Assembly (NCBI RefSeq): GCF_001571225.1
Contig: NZ_BCTJ01000020.1
Span: 19,988 to 83,987, forward strand
Length of the DNA stretch: 64,000 nucleotides
Direction: 5' to 3'
Source: Hydrogenophaga palleronii NBRC 102513
Lineage (GTDB): Bacteria; Pseudomonadota; Gammaproteobacteria; Burkholderiales; Burkholderiaceae_C
Below, piece after piece: positions 40,835-52,703 of the stretch. The position numbers and the translations under genes are program-made. Each line of letters starts with the position of its first letter. The first letter of the stretch is position 1. The notes under the pieces are model-generated. The model had not been told where the DNA came from. It made no database searches and saw only the letters and a program-made list of their open reading frames with translations.

Positions 40835-41453
40835 ACAGGCGCCATTGGCCTGGGACGTGCCCGGCCTGCTGGCGGGCGTGGACGAGGCCGGGCGCGGCCC
40901 GCTCGCCGGCCCGGTGGTGGCGGCGGCGGTCATCCTTGACGACCGCGCACCCATCAAGGGCCTGGCCGATTCCAAGCAGCTCACTGCGCTGCGGCGCGAA
41001 CGCCTGTACGACGAAATCCGCGCTAAGGCGCTGTGCTGCAGCGTGGCCCAGGCCTCGGTGGAAGAGATCGACCAGCTCAACATCCTGCAGGCCACCTTGC
41101 TGGCCATGCGGCGCGCTGTCGCGGGCCTGCGCCTGAAGCCGGCCAAGGTGCTGGTGGACGGCAACCGCCTGCCGCCGCTGGACGTGCTGGCCGAGGCCAT
41201 CGTTTCGGGCGATGCCCTGGTGCCTTCAATTTCTGCCGCGTCCATCCTGGCCAAGGTCACGCGTGACCGCCTGCTGTGCGAGCTGCATCTGCAGCACCCG
41301 GAATACGGCTTCGACCGCCACAAGGGTTACGGCACGGCGCAGCACATGCAGGCGCTTCAGGCGCATGGTGCGCTGGCGGTGCACCGCCGTTCTTTCGCGC
41401 CGGTAGCCCGCATGCTGGTGGTGAGCGCCGACGGCAAGGACGCATCGCCGTGA
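40806..41453 (+). CDS. rnhB: Ribonuclease HII
   Basis: 215 residues. Cuts RNA in RNA-DNA hybrids, mainly single ribonucleotides misincorporated by DNA polymerase. The active site begins [22 protein letters not shown] near residue 25 (Asp-Glu pair); further acidic residues come in [10 protein letters not shown] and [13 protein letters not shown]; the end includes [21 protein letters not shown]. The ATG lies inside lpxB. A GTGA overlap joins it to the methyltransferase gene. Confidence 0.96.
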   Translation: MRSNKFLKAEQAPLAWDVPGLLAGVDEAGRGPLAGPVVAAAVILDDRAPIKGLADSKQLTALRRERLYDEIRAKALCCSVAQASVEEIDQLNILQATLLAMRRAVAGLRLKPAKVLVDGNRLPPLDVLAEAIVSGDALVPSISAASILAKVTRDRLLCELHLQHPEYGFDRHKGYGTAQHMQALQAHGALAVHRRSFAPVARMLVVSADGKDASP

Positions 41454-42256
41454 GCGCCACACCCCACGCCATCAGTTCGCGCGACAACCCCTTGCTCAAG
41501 CGCCTGCGCCTGCTGGCACAGGACAGCACGGCTTACCGCAAGAGCGGCCAGGTCTGGCTGGAAGGTGACCACCTGTGTCGCGCCTTGCTCGCGCGCGGCT
41601 TGCGACCGGCCACGGCGGTGTTCACCGAACGTTTCTGGGTGCAGGCGCCGCACGACCTGCGCGATGCGGCCGACCATGTGGTGACCGTGCCCGACGCGCT
41701 CATGGCCGGCATCAGCGGGCTGGAGTCGCCTGCCGGTGTCGGGTTCGTGTGGGAGCTGCCCGCCGCCCCGACGGTGTTGCCCGGCGTGGCCGCGGTGGTG
41801 CTCGACCGGTTGCAGGATGCCGGCAACGTCGGCTCCATCCTGCGCAGTGCAGCGGCCTTCGGCTTTGGCCAGGTGCTGGCACTCAAGGGCACGGCGGCGC
41901 TCTGGTCGCCCAAGGTGGTGCGCTCGGGCATGGGCGCACACTTCGGGCTCAGGCTGGTGGAAGGCCTGTCGGTCGCCGAGCTGGATGCCCTGGATGTGCC
42001 GCTGATCGTCACCAGTTCACACCGCGGTGACTGGTTGCACCAGGCCGAACTTCCCTGGCCCTGCGCCTGGGTGCTGGGCCACGAGGGGCAGGGCGTGAGC
42101 GCTGCGCTGGAGGCGCGCGCCGGCCAGGCCGTGCGCATCGCACAACCGGGCGGCGAAGAATCGCTCAACGTGGCCGCGGCCGCGGCCATCTGCCTGCACG
42201 CCAGTGGTGCACAACAGGCCGCGTCGGCCCGGAACGCTGGTCTCCAGACGCTATAA
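41450..42256 (+). CDS. TrmH/SpoU-family RNA 2'-O-methyltransferase
   Basis: 268 residues. An N-terminal substrate-binding domain ([39 protein letters not shown]) resembles RlmB and TsnR-type enzymes. The SPOUT catalytic domain has motif 1 [22 protein letters not shown], motif 2 [11 protein letters not shown] and motif 3 [12 protein letters not shown], which form the knotted SAM site. Target RNA not identifiable; 23S rRNA or tRNA. GTG start, overlapping rnhB. In E. coli this end of the lpx cluster leads to dnaE instead. The TAA stop lies inside the carA -10 box. Confidence 0.9.
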   Translation: MSATPHAISSRDNPLLKRLRLLAQDSTAYRKSGQVWLEGDHLCRALLARGLRPATAVFTERFWVQAPHDLRDAADHVVTVPDALMAGISGLESPAGVGFVWELPAAPTVLPGVAAVVLDRLQDAGNVGSILRSAAAFGFGQVLALKGTAALWSPKVVRSGMGAHFGLRLVEGLSVAELDALDVPLIVTSSHRGDWLHQAELPWPCAWVLGHEGQGVSAALEARAGQAVRIAQPGGEESLNVAAAAAICLHASGAQQAASARNAGLQTL

Positions 42257-42257
42257 T
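42252..42257 (+). promoter_or_regulatory. -10 element of the carA promoter
   Basis: Perfect TATAAT overlapping the stop codon of the methyltransferase gene, 167 bases before carA. No good -35. The leader between (42258-42423) is GC-rich with several pyrimidine tracts but shows no clear hairpin-plus-T-run or arginine-type operator. Confidence 0.5.
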
Positions 42258-42423
42258 TCCGCGGTTTACCCGCAATCGGCGCAATCCCTGCGCGCCCCGG
42301 CTTTTCACCCCAGGTTTTTCACCCGTTTTTGTCCCGGCACTGCCGGTGCGGAGGCGGGCGCAAAGCCTGCGCGGCACCTGCCGCCGGCGCGAGGATGTTG
42401 CAGCCCCCAATCTGGAGAATTCC

Positions 42424-43590
<1,167 letters not shown>

Positions 43591-43601
43591 GGTCTGCGCC
43601 C

Positions 43602-43964
43602 ATGAAGCTCTTCAGTTTTCCGATGTTTGCGGTGGAGAAGGCGATCGGCAAGCGTTTGCTGACGCTGGACGCGCCGCACAAGGACTGGTTCGCCCAGCGC
43701 TGGGCGCAGAAGCCCTACCGCAAGGCGTTTCTGGAGAACAAGGCCATGCCGCTGGTGACGCTGCTGGCCAAGGGCAAGACCTGGGACGACGAGACCTTCA
43801 ACACCGAGCTGGCGGCGTGGGACGCGCGTTTCTACCCTGCCGAAATCGAAGTGCTGCGCCCCATCATCGAAGGCGACGGCCTGCTGCAGCTGATGCAGAA
43901 GAACGTGCCCGCCGAGCGTCTGCAGGCGTTGCTGAACACATTGGACACCCAGCGCCAGGCCTGA
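43602..43964 (+). CDS. Unknown 120-residue protein between carA and carB
   Basis: I recognise no family. The protein is soluble, without signal peptide or membrane helix, and looks mostly helical, with aromatic and basic residues in the first third (KLFSFPMFAVEKAIGKRLL, KDWFAQRWAQKPYRKAF) and an acidic middle (KTWDDETFNTELAAWDARF). The end is LLQLMQKNVPAERLQALLNTLD, an amphipathic helix. Codon usage matches its neighbours: GC-rich third positions. It sits 11 bases after carA and 24 before carB, so it must be co-transcribed with both. A link to carbamoyl-phosphate synthesis or its control is only suggested by position. Confidence 0.75.
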   Translation: MKLFSFPMFAVEKAIGKRLLTLDAPHKDWFAQRWAQKPYRKAFLENKAMPLVTLLAKGKTWDDETFNTELAAWDARFYPAEIEVLRPIIEGDGLLQLMQKNVPAERLQALLNTLDTQRQA

Positions 43965-43988
43965 GCCGGCGCGCACCCATCGCGAACC

Positions 43989-47246
<3,258 letters not shown>

Positions 47247-47263
47247 ATTCGCCCCGGGTTCTT

Positions 47264-47291
47264 CCCGGTTGAGCCGGCTGGCTTGACCGGG
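47264..47291. repeat. 12-bp inverted repeat between carB and greA
   Basis: CCCGGTTGAGCC and GGCTTGACCGGG around GGCT. As RNA the arms pair fully if two G-U pairs are allowed. It begins 18 bases after the carB stop and includes the proposed greA -35. No T-run follows. It may be the carB 3' end hairpin, an operator, or both. Confidence 0.55.
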
Positions 47292-47298
47292 GCATAAT
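47269..47298 (+). promoter_or_regulatory. greA promoter
   Basis: TTGAGC (47269-47274), 18-base spacer, CATAAT (47293-47298). Transcription would start near 47305, directly before the hairpin at 47311. Confidence 0.55.
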
Positions 47299-47310
47299 CC
47301 TCCCCAGTAC

Positions 47311-47345
47311 ACCGCCGACCGGCAACGCTCGGCGGTTTCCTTTTG
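47311..47345 (+). terminator. Hairpin with T-rich tail in the greA leader (attenuator candidate)
   Basis: ACCGCCGA (47311-47318) pairs with TCGGCGGT (47329-47336), 10-base loop, then TTCCTTTTGGTTT. Placed between the promoter and greA it would give a short RNA of roughly 40 bases if it terminates, a layout like the GraL leader RNA of E. coli greA. It could equally be the carB terminator. Confidence 0.55.
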
Positions 47346-47394
47346 GTTTGACGCAGACCCCGATGGACGGGGTTGCGGGCTCAGGAGCATTGAA

Positions 47395-47871
47395 ATGGCC
47401 ACCCTTCCCATCACCCAACGCGGCGCAGAAAAGCTCAAGGAGGAGCTGCACCGGCTGAAAACCGTGGACCGCCCCTGGGTGATCAACGCCATCGCCGAGG
47501 CACGTGCCCAGGGTGACCTGAGCGAAAACGCCGAATACGACGCCGCCAAGGACCGCCAGGGTTTCATCGAAGGCCGTATCGCCGAGGTGGAAGGCAAGCT
47601 GTCGGCGGCCCAGATCATCAACCCGGCGGCGGTGGATGCCGGCGGCAAGGTGGTGTTCGGCGCCACCGTGGACCTGGAAGACGAAGACAGCGGCGCAAAG
47701 GTGACCTACCAGATCGTGGGTGAAGACGAGGCCGACCTCAAGCTGGGCCTGGTGAACATCAGCAGCCCGATTGCGCGCGCGCTGATCGGCAAGGAAGAGG
47801 GCGACGTGGCCGAGGTGCAGGCACCGGGCGGCGTCAAGCACTACGAAATCGTGGCCGTGCGCTACGTCTGA
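47395..47871 (+). CDS. greA: Transcription elongation factor GreA
   Basis: 158 residues, the usual length. Rescues backtracked RNA polymerase by stimulating transcript cleavage. The N-terminal coiled coil (about 1-75) has the tip acidic residues in [16 protein letters not shown], which reach the polymerase active site. The C-terminal FKBP-like domain ends with [27 protein letters not shown] nine bases before the ATG. Probably has its own promoter after carB. Confidence 0.97.
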   Translation: MATLPITQRGAEKLKEELHRLKTVDRPWVINAIAEARAQGDLSENAEYDAAKDRQGFIEGRIAEVEGKLSAAQIINPAAVDAGGKVVFGATVDLEDEDSGAKVTYQIVGEDEADLKLGLVNISSPIARALIGKEEGDVAEVQAPGGVKHYEIVAVRYV

Positions 47872-47875
47872 GCGC

Positions 47876-48331
47876 ATGCTCTTGCAGCGCTTACCCGTGC
47901 TGATCGCCGCCCTGTGGTGGGGTGGCATCACGGCGTTGAGTTTTGTTGCCGTGCCCATGCTCTTCATACAGCTGGGCAACCCGGCGCTGGCCGGTGGCGT
48001 GGCGGCCAAACTGTTTGCGTTCCAGTCGCACGCCGGTCTGCTGCTGGGCCTGGCGCTGCTGGTGATCCTGCGGCGCGGCACCGAAGAGGGTGGGCGCCCC
48101 GATGGCCCCACCATCACCACCCTGGGTTTCGTGCTGCTGGCCATGCTGCTCGCCTTGCTGCAGCAATACGGTGTGGCTCACAACATCGTCACGGCCCGCG
48201 CCAGCGGCGGCAACCTGCGCCTCTGGCATGGCCTGGGCACCGCCATGGTGTTCGGCCAGTGGGTCTGCGCGGCCGTGGTGCTGTGGCGTGTGTCGGGCGT
48301 CAGGGGCGCGGCCGAAAGACCGGCTCCCTGA
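47876..48331 (+). CDS. DUF4149-like membrane protein
   Basis: 151 residues with four predicted membrane helices: LPVLIAALWWGGITALSFVAVPMLF, LFAFQSHAGLLLGLALLVIL, TTLGFVLLAMLLALLQQYGVAHNIV and LWHGLGTAMVFGQWVCAAVVLW. The WWGG and HG motifs near the helix starts match the DUF4149 pattern found next to greA in many Burkholderiales. Function unknown. It begins four bases after the greA stop, so it is co-transcribed with greA. It converges with folD. Confidence 0.85.
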   Translation: MLLQRLPVLIAALWWGGITALSFVAVPMLFIQLGNPALAGGVAAKLFAFQSHAGLLLGLALLVILRRGTEEGGRPDGPTITTLGFVLLAMLLALLQQYGVAHNIVTARASGGNLRLWHGLGTAMVFGQWVCAAVVLWRVSGVRGAAERPAP

Positions 48332-48344
48332 CACGTTGCCGAAC

Positions 48345-48367
48345 CTGGGCGCCAACAGCGCGCCCAG
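48345..48367. terminator. Hairpin between convergent genes
   Basis: CTGGGCGC and GCGCCCAG arms with a seven-base loop between the DUF4149-like gene and folD. No T-run on either side; weak candidate. Confidence 0.35.
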
Positions 48368-48373
48368 AGACGG

Positions 48374-49228
48374 TCAGGCCGCCCGCAGGCCTTCCGCCGA
48401 TTCCAGCGTATTGACCATCAGCATGGTGATGGTCATGGGGCCGACGCCGCCGGGCACTGGCGTGATCCAGCCGGCCACTTCCTTGACGCCGTCAAAGTCC
48501 ACATCGCCGCAGAGCTTGCCTTCGTCGTTGCGGTTCATGCCGACGTCGAGCACCACCGCACCGGGCTTGACCATGTCGGCCGTCAGCACATTGCGTTTGC
48601 CCACCGCGGCGACGATCACGTCGGCTTGCAGGGTGAGCGCCTTCAGATCCTGGGTGCCGCTGTGGCAGATGGTGACGGTGGCGTTCTGCTGCAGCAGCAT
48701 CAGCGCCATGGGTTTGCCGACGATGTTGCTGCGCCCGATCACCACCGCATGTTTGCCCTTGAGCTCGTAGCCAATGCTCTCCAGCATCTTCATGCAGCCG
48801 TAAGGCGTGCAGGGCCAGAAGCCGGGCATGCCGGTCATCAGCGCACCGGCGCTGGCGATGTGGAAACCGTCCACATCCTTGGCCGGCGAGATCGCCTCGA
48901 TCACCTTCTGCGCGTCGATGTGCGCCGGCAGCGGCAGCTGGACCAGGATGCCGTGGATGGTCGCATCGCGGTTGAGGGCATCGACGCGGGCCAGCAGCTC
49001 GGCCTCGCTCAGGGTGGCGGGCCAGCGCTCCAGCAGCGAGTGCATGCCGGTGTCTTCGCAGGCCTTGACCTTGTTGCGCACGTAGACCTGCGAGGCCGGG
49101 TTCTCGCCGACCAGGATCACGGCCAGGCCGGGTGTGATGTCGCGGGCCTTGAGGGCGGTCACGCGCGCGCTGACGTCGGCGCGCAGTTGGCGGGAGAGGG
49201 CGTTGCCGTCGATGAGTTGGGCGGTCAT
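48374..49228 (-). CDS. folD: Bifunctional methylenetetrahydrofolate dehydrogenase/cyclohydrolase FolD
   Basis: 284 residues. Interconverts 5,10-methylene- and 10-formyl-tetrahydrofolate. The folate site shows [13 protein letters not shown], with the catalytic Lys in this block, and [13 protein letters not shown]; the NADP site shows [18 protein letters not shown]. It ends with [21 protein letters not shown] at 49228. A strong minus-strand terminator ends only 29 bases upstream of the start codon, leaving little room for a promoter; read-through or a promoter inside the hairpin is needed. Confidence 0.97.
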   Translation of the reverse strand: MTAQLIDGNALSRQLRADVSARVTALKARDITPGLAVILVGENPASQVYVRNKVKACEDTGMHSLLERWPATLSEAELLARVDALNRDATIHGILVQLPLPAHIDAQKVIEAISPAKDVDGFHIASAGALMTGMPGFWPCTPYGCMKMLESIGYELKGKHAVVIGRSNIVGKPMALMLLQQNATVTICHSGTQDLKALTLQADVIVAAVGKRNVLTADMVKPGAVVLDVGMNRNDEGKLCGDVDFDGVKEVAGWITPVPGGVGPMTITMLMVNTLESAEGLRAA

Positions 49229-49257
49229 GGCTGGGGCGTCCTTGCAGTTGAAAAACA

Positions 49258-49286
49258 AACGCCCGCCGGGCAATCCGGCGGGCGTT
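49258..49286 (-). terminator. Rho-independent terminator downstream of the FixJ-type regulator
   Basis: AACGCCCGCCGG and CCGGCGGGCGTT arms, five-base loop. On the minus strand the stem is followed by TGTTTTTC, so it ends the sensor kinase-regulator transcript just before folD. Confidence 0.8.
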
Positions 49287-49313
49287 GAGGGGTGTGGGGC
49301 GCGGTGGTTGCGA

Positions 49314-49940
49314 TCAGGCCTTGGCGGGTGTCTGGCCGAGCGCGATCTTGAGCAGGTCGGCCACGGTGTTGGCACCGAGTTTTTCCATGATGTTGGCGCG
49401 GTGCGCCTCCACCGTCTTGATGCTGATGCCGAGGTCGTCAGCAATCTGCTTGTTCAGACGGCCGGCGACGATGCGCTCAAGCACCTGGGCTTCGCGGCTG
49501 GTGAGCTTGGAGAGCAGGGCGTCGCGGCTGATGGCCTGCTGGTGCGTGGCGAAGGCTTCGCGCGCGTGTTCGAGCATGCGCTCGACCAGGGCCACCAGCT
49601 GGTCTTCCTTGAAGGGTTTCTGGATGAAGTCGAGCGCGCCGCGCTTCATGGACTCCACCGCCATCGGCACGTCGCCGTGGCCGGTGATGAAGACGATGGG
49701 CAGGGGCGACTGGCGTTCGATCAAGCGTTCCTGCAGCTCCATGCCGGTCATGCCGCCCATGCGGATATCGGCGATCAGGCAGGCCACCTCGCGGGCGTCG
49801 TAGCGACTGAGAAAGGCTTCGGCAGATTCGAAGCATCGGACGCGGAAGTCTTTGCCTTCAAGCAGCCATTGCAGAGAGTCGCGCACAGCCTCGTCGTCGT
49901 CGACCACGTAGACGCTGCCTTTTTTGGGGATCAAACTCAT
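49314..49940 (-). CDS. FixJ/NarL-type response regulator
   Basis: 208 residues. The receiver domain (about 7-125) has [18 protein letters not shown], the phospho-acceptor Asp in [13 protein letters not shown] near residue 57, the Thr in [13 protein letters not shown] and the Lys in [11 protein letters not shown]. This is the FixJ/TtrR-type pattern. A LuxR-type helix-turn-helix follows ([43 protein letters not shown]). The start overlaps the kinase stop by four bases. Together they form a two-component system next to, and divergent from, the pyruvate dehydrogenase operon. Confidence 0.92.
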   Translation of the reverse strand: MSLIPKKGSVYVVDDDEAVRDSLQWLLEGKDFRVRCFESAEAFLSRYDAREVACLIADIRMGGMTGMELQERLIERQSPLPIVFITGHGDVPMAVESMKRGALDFIQKPFKEDQLVALVERMLEHAREAFATHQQAISRDALLSKLTSREAQVLERIVAGRLNKQIADDLGISIKTVEAHRANIMEKLGANTVADLLKIALGQTPAKA

Positions 49941-52492
49941 CTCGATCTTTCTGTGTCCGTCAGCGGCTCTGTGGCGGGCCCAGCCGCGGCGCTGTGGTTC
50001 TGCAGCCGAGAGATCACGGGGATCCAGAAGCTGAAGCAGCAGCCCACCACCTCTTCACCATTGTAAATGTTCTGAACTTGCATCCGGCCATGGTGCGATT
50101 CGACGATGCTGCGGCACAGCTTGAGGCCGATGCCCATGCCCTCGCTCTTCGTGCTGTAGAAGGCTTCGTAGATGCGTTCGATCATTTCATCGGGCACGCC
50201 GCTGCCGGAGTCACGCACCGAGAACTCGACAACGTCCATGTCTTCAACGTGGCGCGGGCCGACGCGCAATTCGACATAGCGTTCGCCCGGTGCCCGGCCG
50301 GCCTGGGCAATCGCTTCGCCGGCGTTCTTGAGCAGGTTGATCAACACCTGTTCGATCAGGATCGGATCGACCATCAGGTTGGGCAGGCGCGCCGCCACAT
50401 AGGGGGAGAGGCGCACCTGATGGCGGCGCAGTTCGATGTCGGCGAGCTCGATCGCGTTGCTCACCATCTGGGCCACATCCGATGGTGCCGGGTTGGGTTC
50501 GCTGCGTTTCACGAAGGCGCGGATGCGCTGGATGATCTGGCCTGCGCGCTGGGCCTGGCGCGCGGTCTTGTCGAGCGCGCCCAGCAGTTCGTCGTTGGTG
50601 ATGCGCTGCTCGTTGACGCGCGAGATCATGCCGTTGCAATAGTTGCTGATGGCGGTCAGCGGCTGGTTGAGTTCGTGTGCCACGCTGGAGGCCATCTCGC
50701 CCATGGTGATCAGGCGGCTCGCAGTCTGTGCGCGCTCGGCCTGGCGCGAGGCCTGTTCTTCGGCAACGCGGCGCGGCGTGATGTCGCTGGCAATCACCAT
50801 CTGCGCCAGCCGGCCGTCCACCCAGGTCAGGTAACGCGTGCGCACTTCGAGCCAGCGGTCGAGTTCCTCGGCGAACACCTCGGCGTTTTCCGAACCGGCG
50901 TCGGTCAGGGTTTCGGTCGGCATGCCGGCGAAGGCGTCCACCGCATCACCGTCGTCCGGGCTGGGCGTGGGCTGGTTGCCGGCCAGATCCACCAGGTGCC
51001 GGTGGCCCTGGCCACGGGTGCCGAACCACAGGCGGTACATCTTGTTGGCGAACAGCATTTCGTCGCTGCCCAGCGGGGCCACCGACACCGCCGAGTCCAG
51101 ACTCTCCAGCACGGTGGTGAAACGCTCGTACGAGGCCGAGAGCTCTTCGCGGATGCGCTTGGGCTCGGTGATGTCGGTCATCGAGGTCATCCAGCCGGTC
51201 TGGTGGCCCTTGGGGTCGATCAGCGGCGAGACGTACATGCGCGCGTCGAAGATGCTGCCGTCGCGGCGCTTCACATGCACCTCGAAGCCGCCCGGCGTGG
51301 AACGGCCGCGCAACTCGTCTTCCAGGCGCGCGGCGAGCTGGTCGTGTTCTTCTTCCGGCCAGTAGGGGAAGGGGGCGGTGCGCCCGACCAGTTCGCCTTC
51401 GGTCCAGCCGGTCATGGAGCAGAAGGCCGGGTTGACGTAGGTGATGCGGCCCTGCATGTCGAGCGCGCGCATGCCCGTGAGCATGGAGTTCTCCATCGCG
51501 CGGCGGAAATTGGTTTCGGCCACCAGGGCCTGCTGGGCCTGTACGCGGCGGCGCGTGTGGCGCCAGGTGCCGAGCAGCATCCAGACCGTCAGCGCCGACA
51601 ACGCGCCGATGACCCAGAAGAAGCCGCTGCCCACAATATCTTGTGAGGTGCGGTAGCCCTGCGCCTTGACGATCAGGCCGTTGCCCACCGGCGAGACCGG
51701 CACCTCGTGCTCCAGCGGCGGGTTGGACCAGGGCAGCAGGCGCAGCACGCTGGTCGGCGTCTGCAGGTTGCCGGCCAGCACGCGGCCGCGGTCGTCGACC
51801 AGGGCCACGGCGTAGCGCGCCATGATCTCGGGTGGCACGCCATAGCGCATCAGCCCGTCGATCGAGTACTCGCCCATGATGGTGCCGGCAAAGCGCCCCT
51901 GTTCGGTCAGTGGCACCTGCAGCATCAGCGTGGCATTGCGTGCGTCTTCACCGAGCGGGCGCGAGTAGATCGGCTGGCGCAGGTCGCGCGCGAGATCGAA
52001 GGAGCCGTCGGTCTCGCCCGGTGTGAGCGCGCTGCCCACCGGCCGCACCAGCGCCGTGGGCGCGCTGGGCGATGCATAACTGGCCAGCACGTTGCGGCGG
52101 CCGTCCACCCAGCTGATCGCCAGCATCTCGGGAAACTGGCTCACCAGCGACTCGACCTGGAACTCGAACTCCTCGCTTTCGATCTCCTTGTTGCTGACCT
52201 CGCGCGCCAGACGCATCAGCTGCTCCTGCCGCTCCAGCAGGCGCAGGCGCAGGCGCTGCTGGGCGTATTCGACGTCGCGCGTCACGGCTTCCTGTTCACG
52301 CTCCAGTTCTTCGTAGCGCAGGTAGGTGATGGCGACCACGATGGCCGAGAGGAACAGCAGCACCGCGAGCAGCGGGCCGAGGGTGGCAAAGCGGTCCTGG
52401 CGTGACGGCGGCAGGCGGCGCCACCAGCGTTTCCACCAGACGGCCTTGGTCGTCGAGGCGGTCTGTGCGTGGGGATCGGGGAGCGGAATCAT
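49937..52492 (-). CDS. Membrane PAS-domain sensor histidine kinase
   Basis: 851 residues. A first membrane helix (about 35-60, [21 protein letters not shown]) and a second near 290-310 (SGFFWVIGALSALTVWMLLG) enclose a 230-residue periplasmic sensor region of unknown fold. Then come a PAS domain with PAC (about 325-455; MENSMLTGMRALDMQGRITYVNPAFCSMTGWTEGELVG), a second PAS-like segment (about 460-585), and a HisKA helix with the His in SSVAHELNQPLTAISNYCNG near residue 604. The ATPase domain has NLLKNAGEAIAQ, DSGSGVP and GMGIGLKLCRSIVESHHG. AHELNQPL is the FixL/DctB-type His box. It pairs with the FixJ-type regulator. Signal unknown. Confidence 0.92.
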   Translation of the reverse strand: MIPLPDPHAQTASTTKAVWWKRWWRRLPPSRQDRFATLGPLLAVLLFLSAIVVAITYLRYEELEREQEAVTRDVEYAQQRLRLRLLERQEQLMRLAREVSNKEIESEEFEFQVESLVSQFPEMLAISWVDGRRNVLASYASPSAPTALVRPVGSALTPGETDGSFDLARDLRQPIYSRPLGEDARNATLMLQVPLTEQGRFAGTIMGEYSIDGLMRYGVPPEIMARYAVALVDDRGRVLAGNLQTPTSVLRLLPWSNPPLEHEVPVSPVGNGLIVKAQGYRTSQDIVGSGFFWVIGALSALTVWMLLGTWRHTRRRVQAQQALVAETNFRRAMENSMLTGMRALDMQGRITYVNPAFCSMTGWTEGELVGRTAPFPYWPEEEHDQLAARLEDELRGRSTPGGFEVHVKRRDGSIFDARMYVSPLIDPKGHQTGWMTSMTDITEPKRIREELSASYERFTTVLESLDSAVSVAPLGSDEMLFANKMYRLWFGTRGQGHRHLVDLAGNQPTPSPDDGDAVDAFAGMPTETLTDAGSENAEVFAEELDRWLEVRTRYLTWVDGRLAQMVIASDITPRRVAEEQASRQAERAQTASRLITMGEMASSVAHELNQPLTAISNYCNGMISRVNEQRITNDELLGALDKTARQAQRAGQIIQRIRAFVKRSEPNPAPSDVAQMVSNAIELADIELRRHQVRLSPYVAARLPNLMVDPILIEQVLINLLKNAGEAIAQAGRAPGERYVELRVGPRHVEDMDVVEFSVRDSGSGVPDEMIERIYEAFYSTKSEGMGIGLKLCRSIVESHHGRMQVQNIYNGEEVVGCCFSFWIPVISRLQNHSAAAGPATEPLTDTERSR

Positions 52493-52703
52493 GGACCCGT
52501 GAGTCTACGTGAGCCCCCCGTTCTGCCTGCGGCCGACGGCGCTATTTCGCGGCCAGATGCCGGGCGCATTGCTTCAATATGTGTAACGAATTCCATAATG
52601 CAAAAATAGATGGCATATATTGAAAAGGTAAGGCTTTTGTGGAAAAATCCGTGACACTGCGGACAGGGGTCCGTAAGCTCGATTCCACCCAACAGGAGAC
52701 AAC
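52493..52703. promoter_or_regulatory. AT-rich divergent control region of the sensor kinase and aceE genes
   Basis: 211 bases, with 52565-52660 much richer in A and T than the rest of the window. Candidate aceE elements: TTGCTT (52569-52574), 19-base spacer, CATAAT (52594-52599); TATATT at 52616-52621. An inverted repeat CGGAC/GTCCG lies at about 52658-52671. AGGAGA just before 52704 is the aceE ribosome binding site. I see no enteric PdhR operator. Confidence 0.45.
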
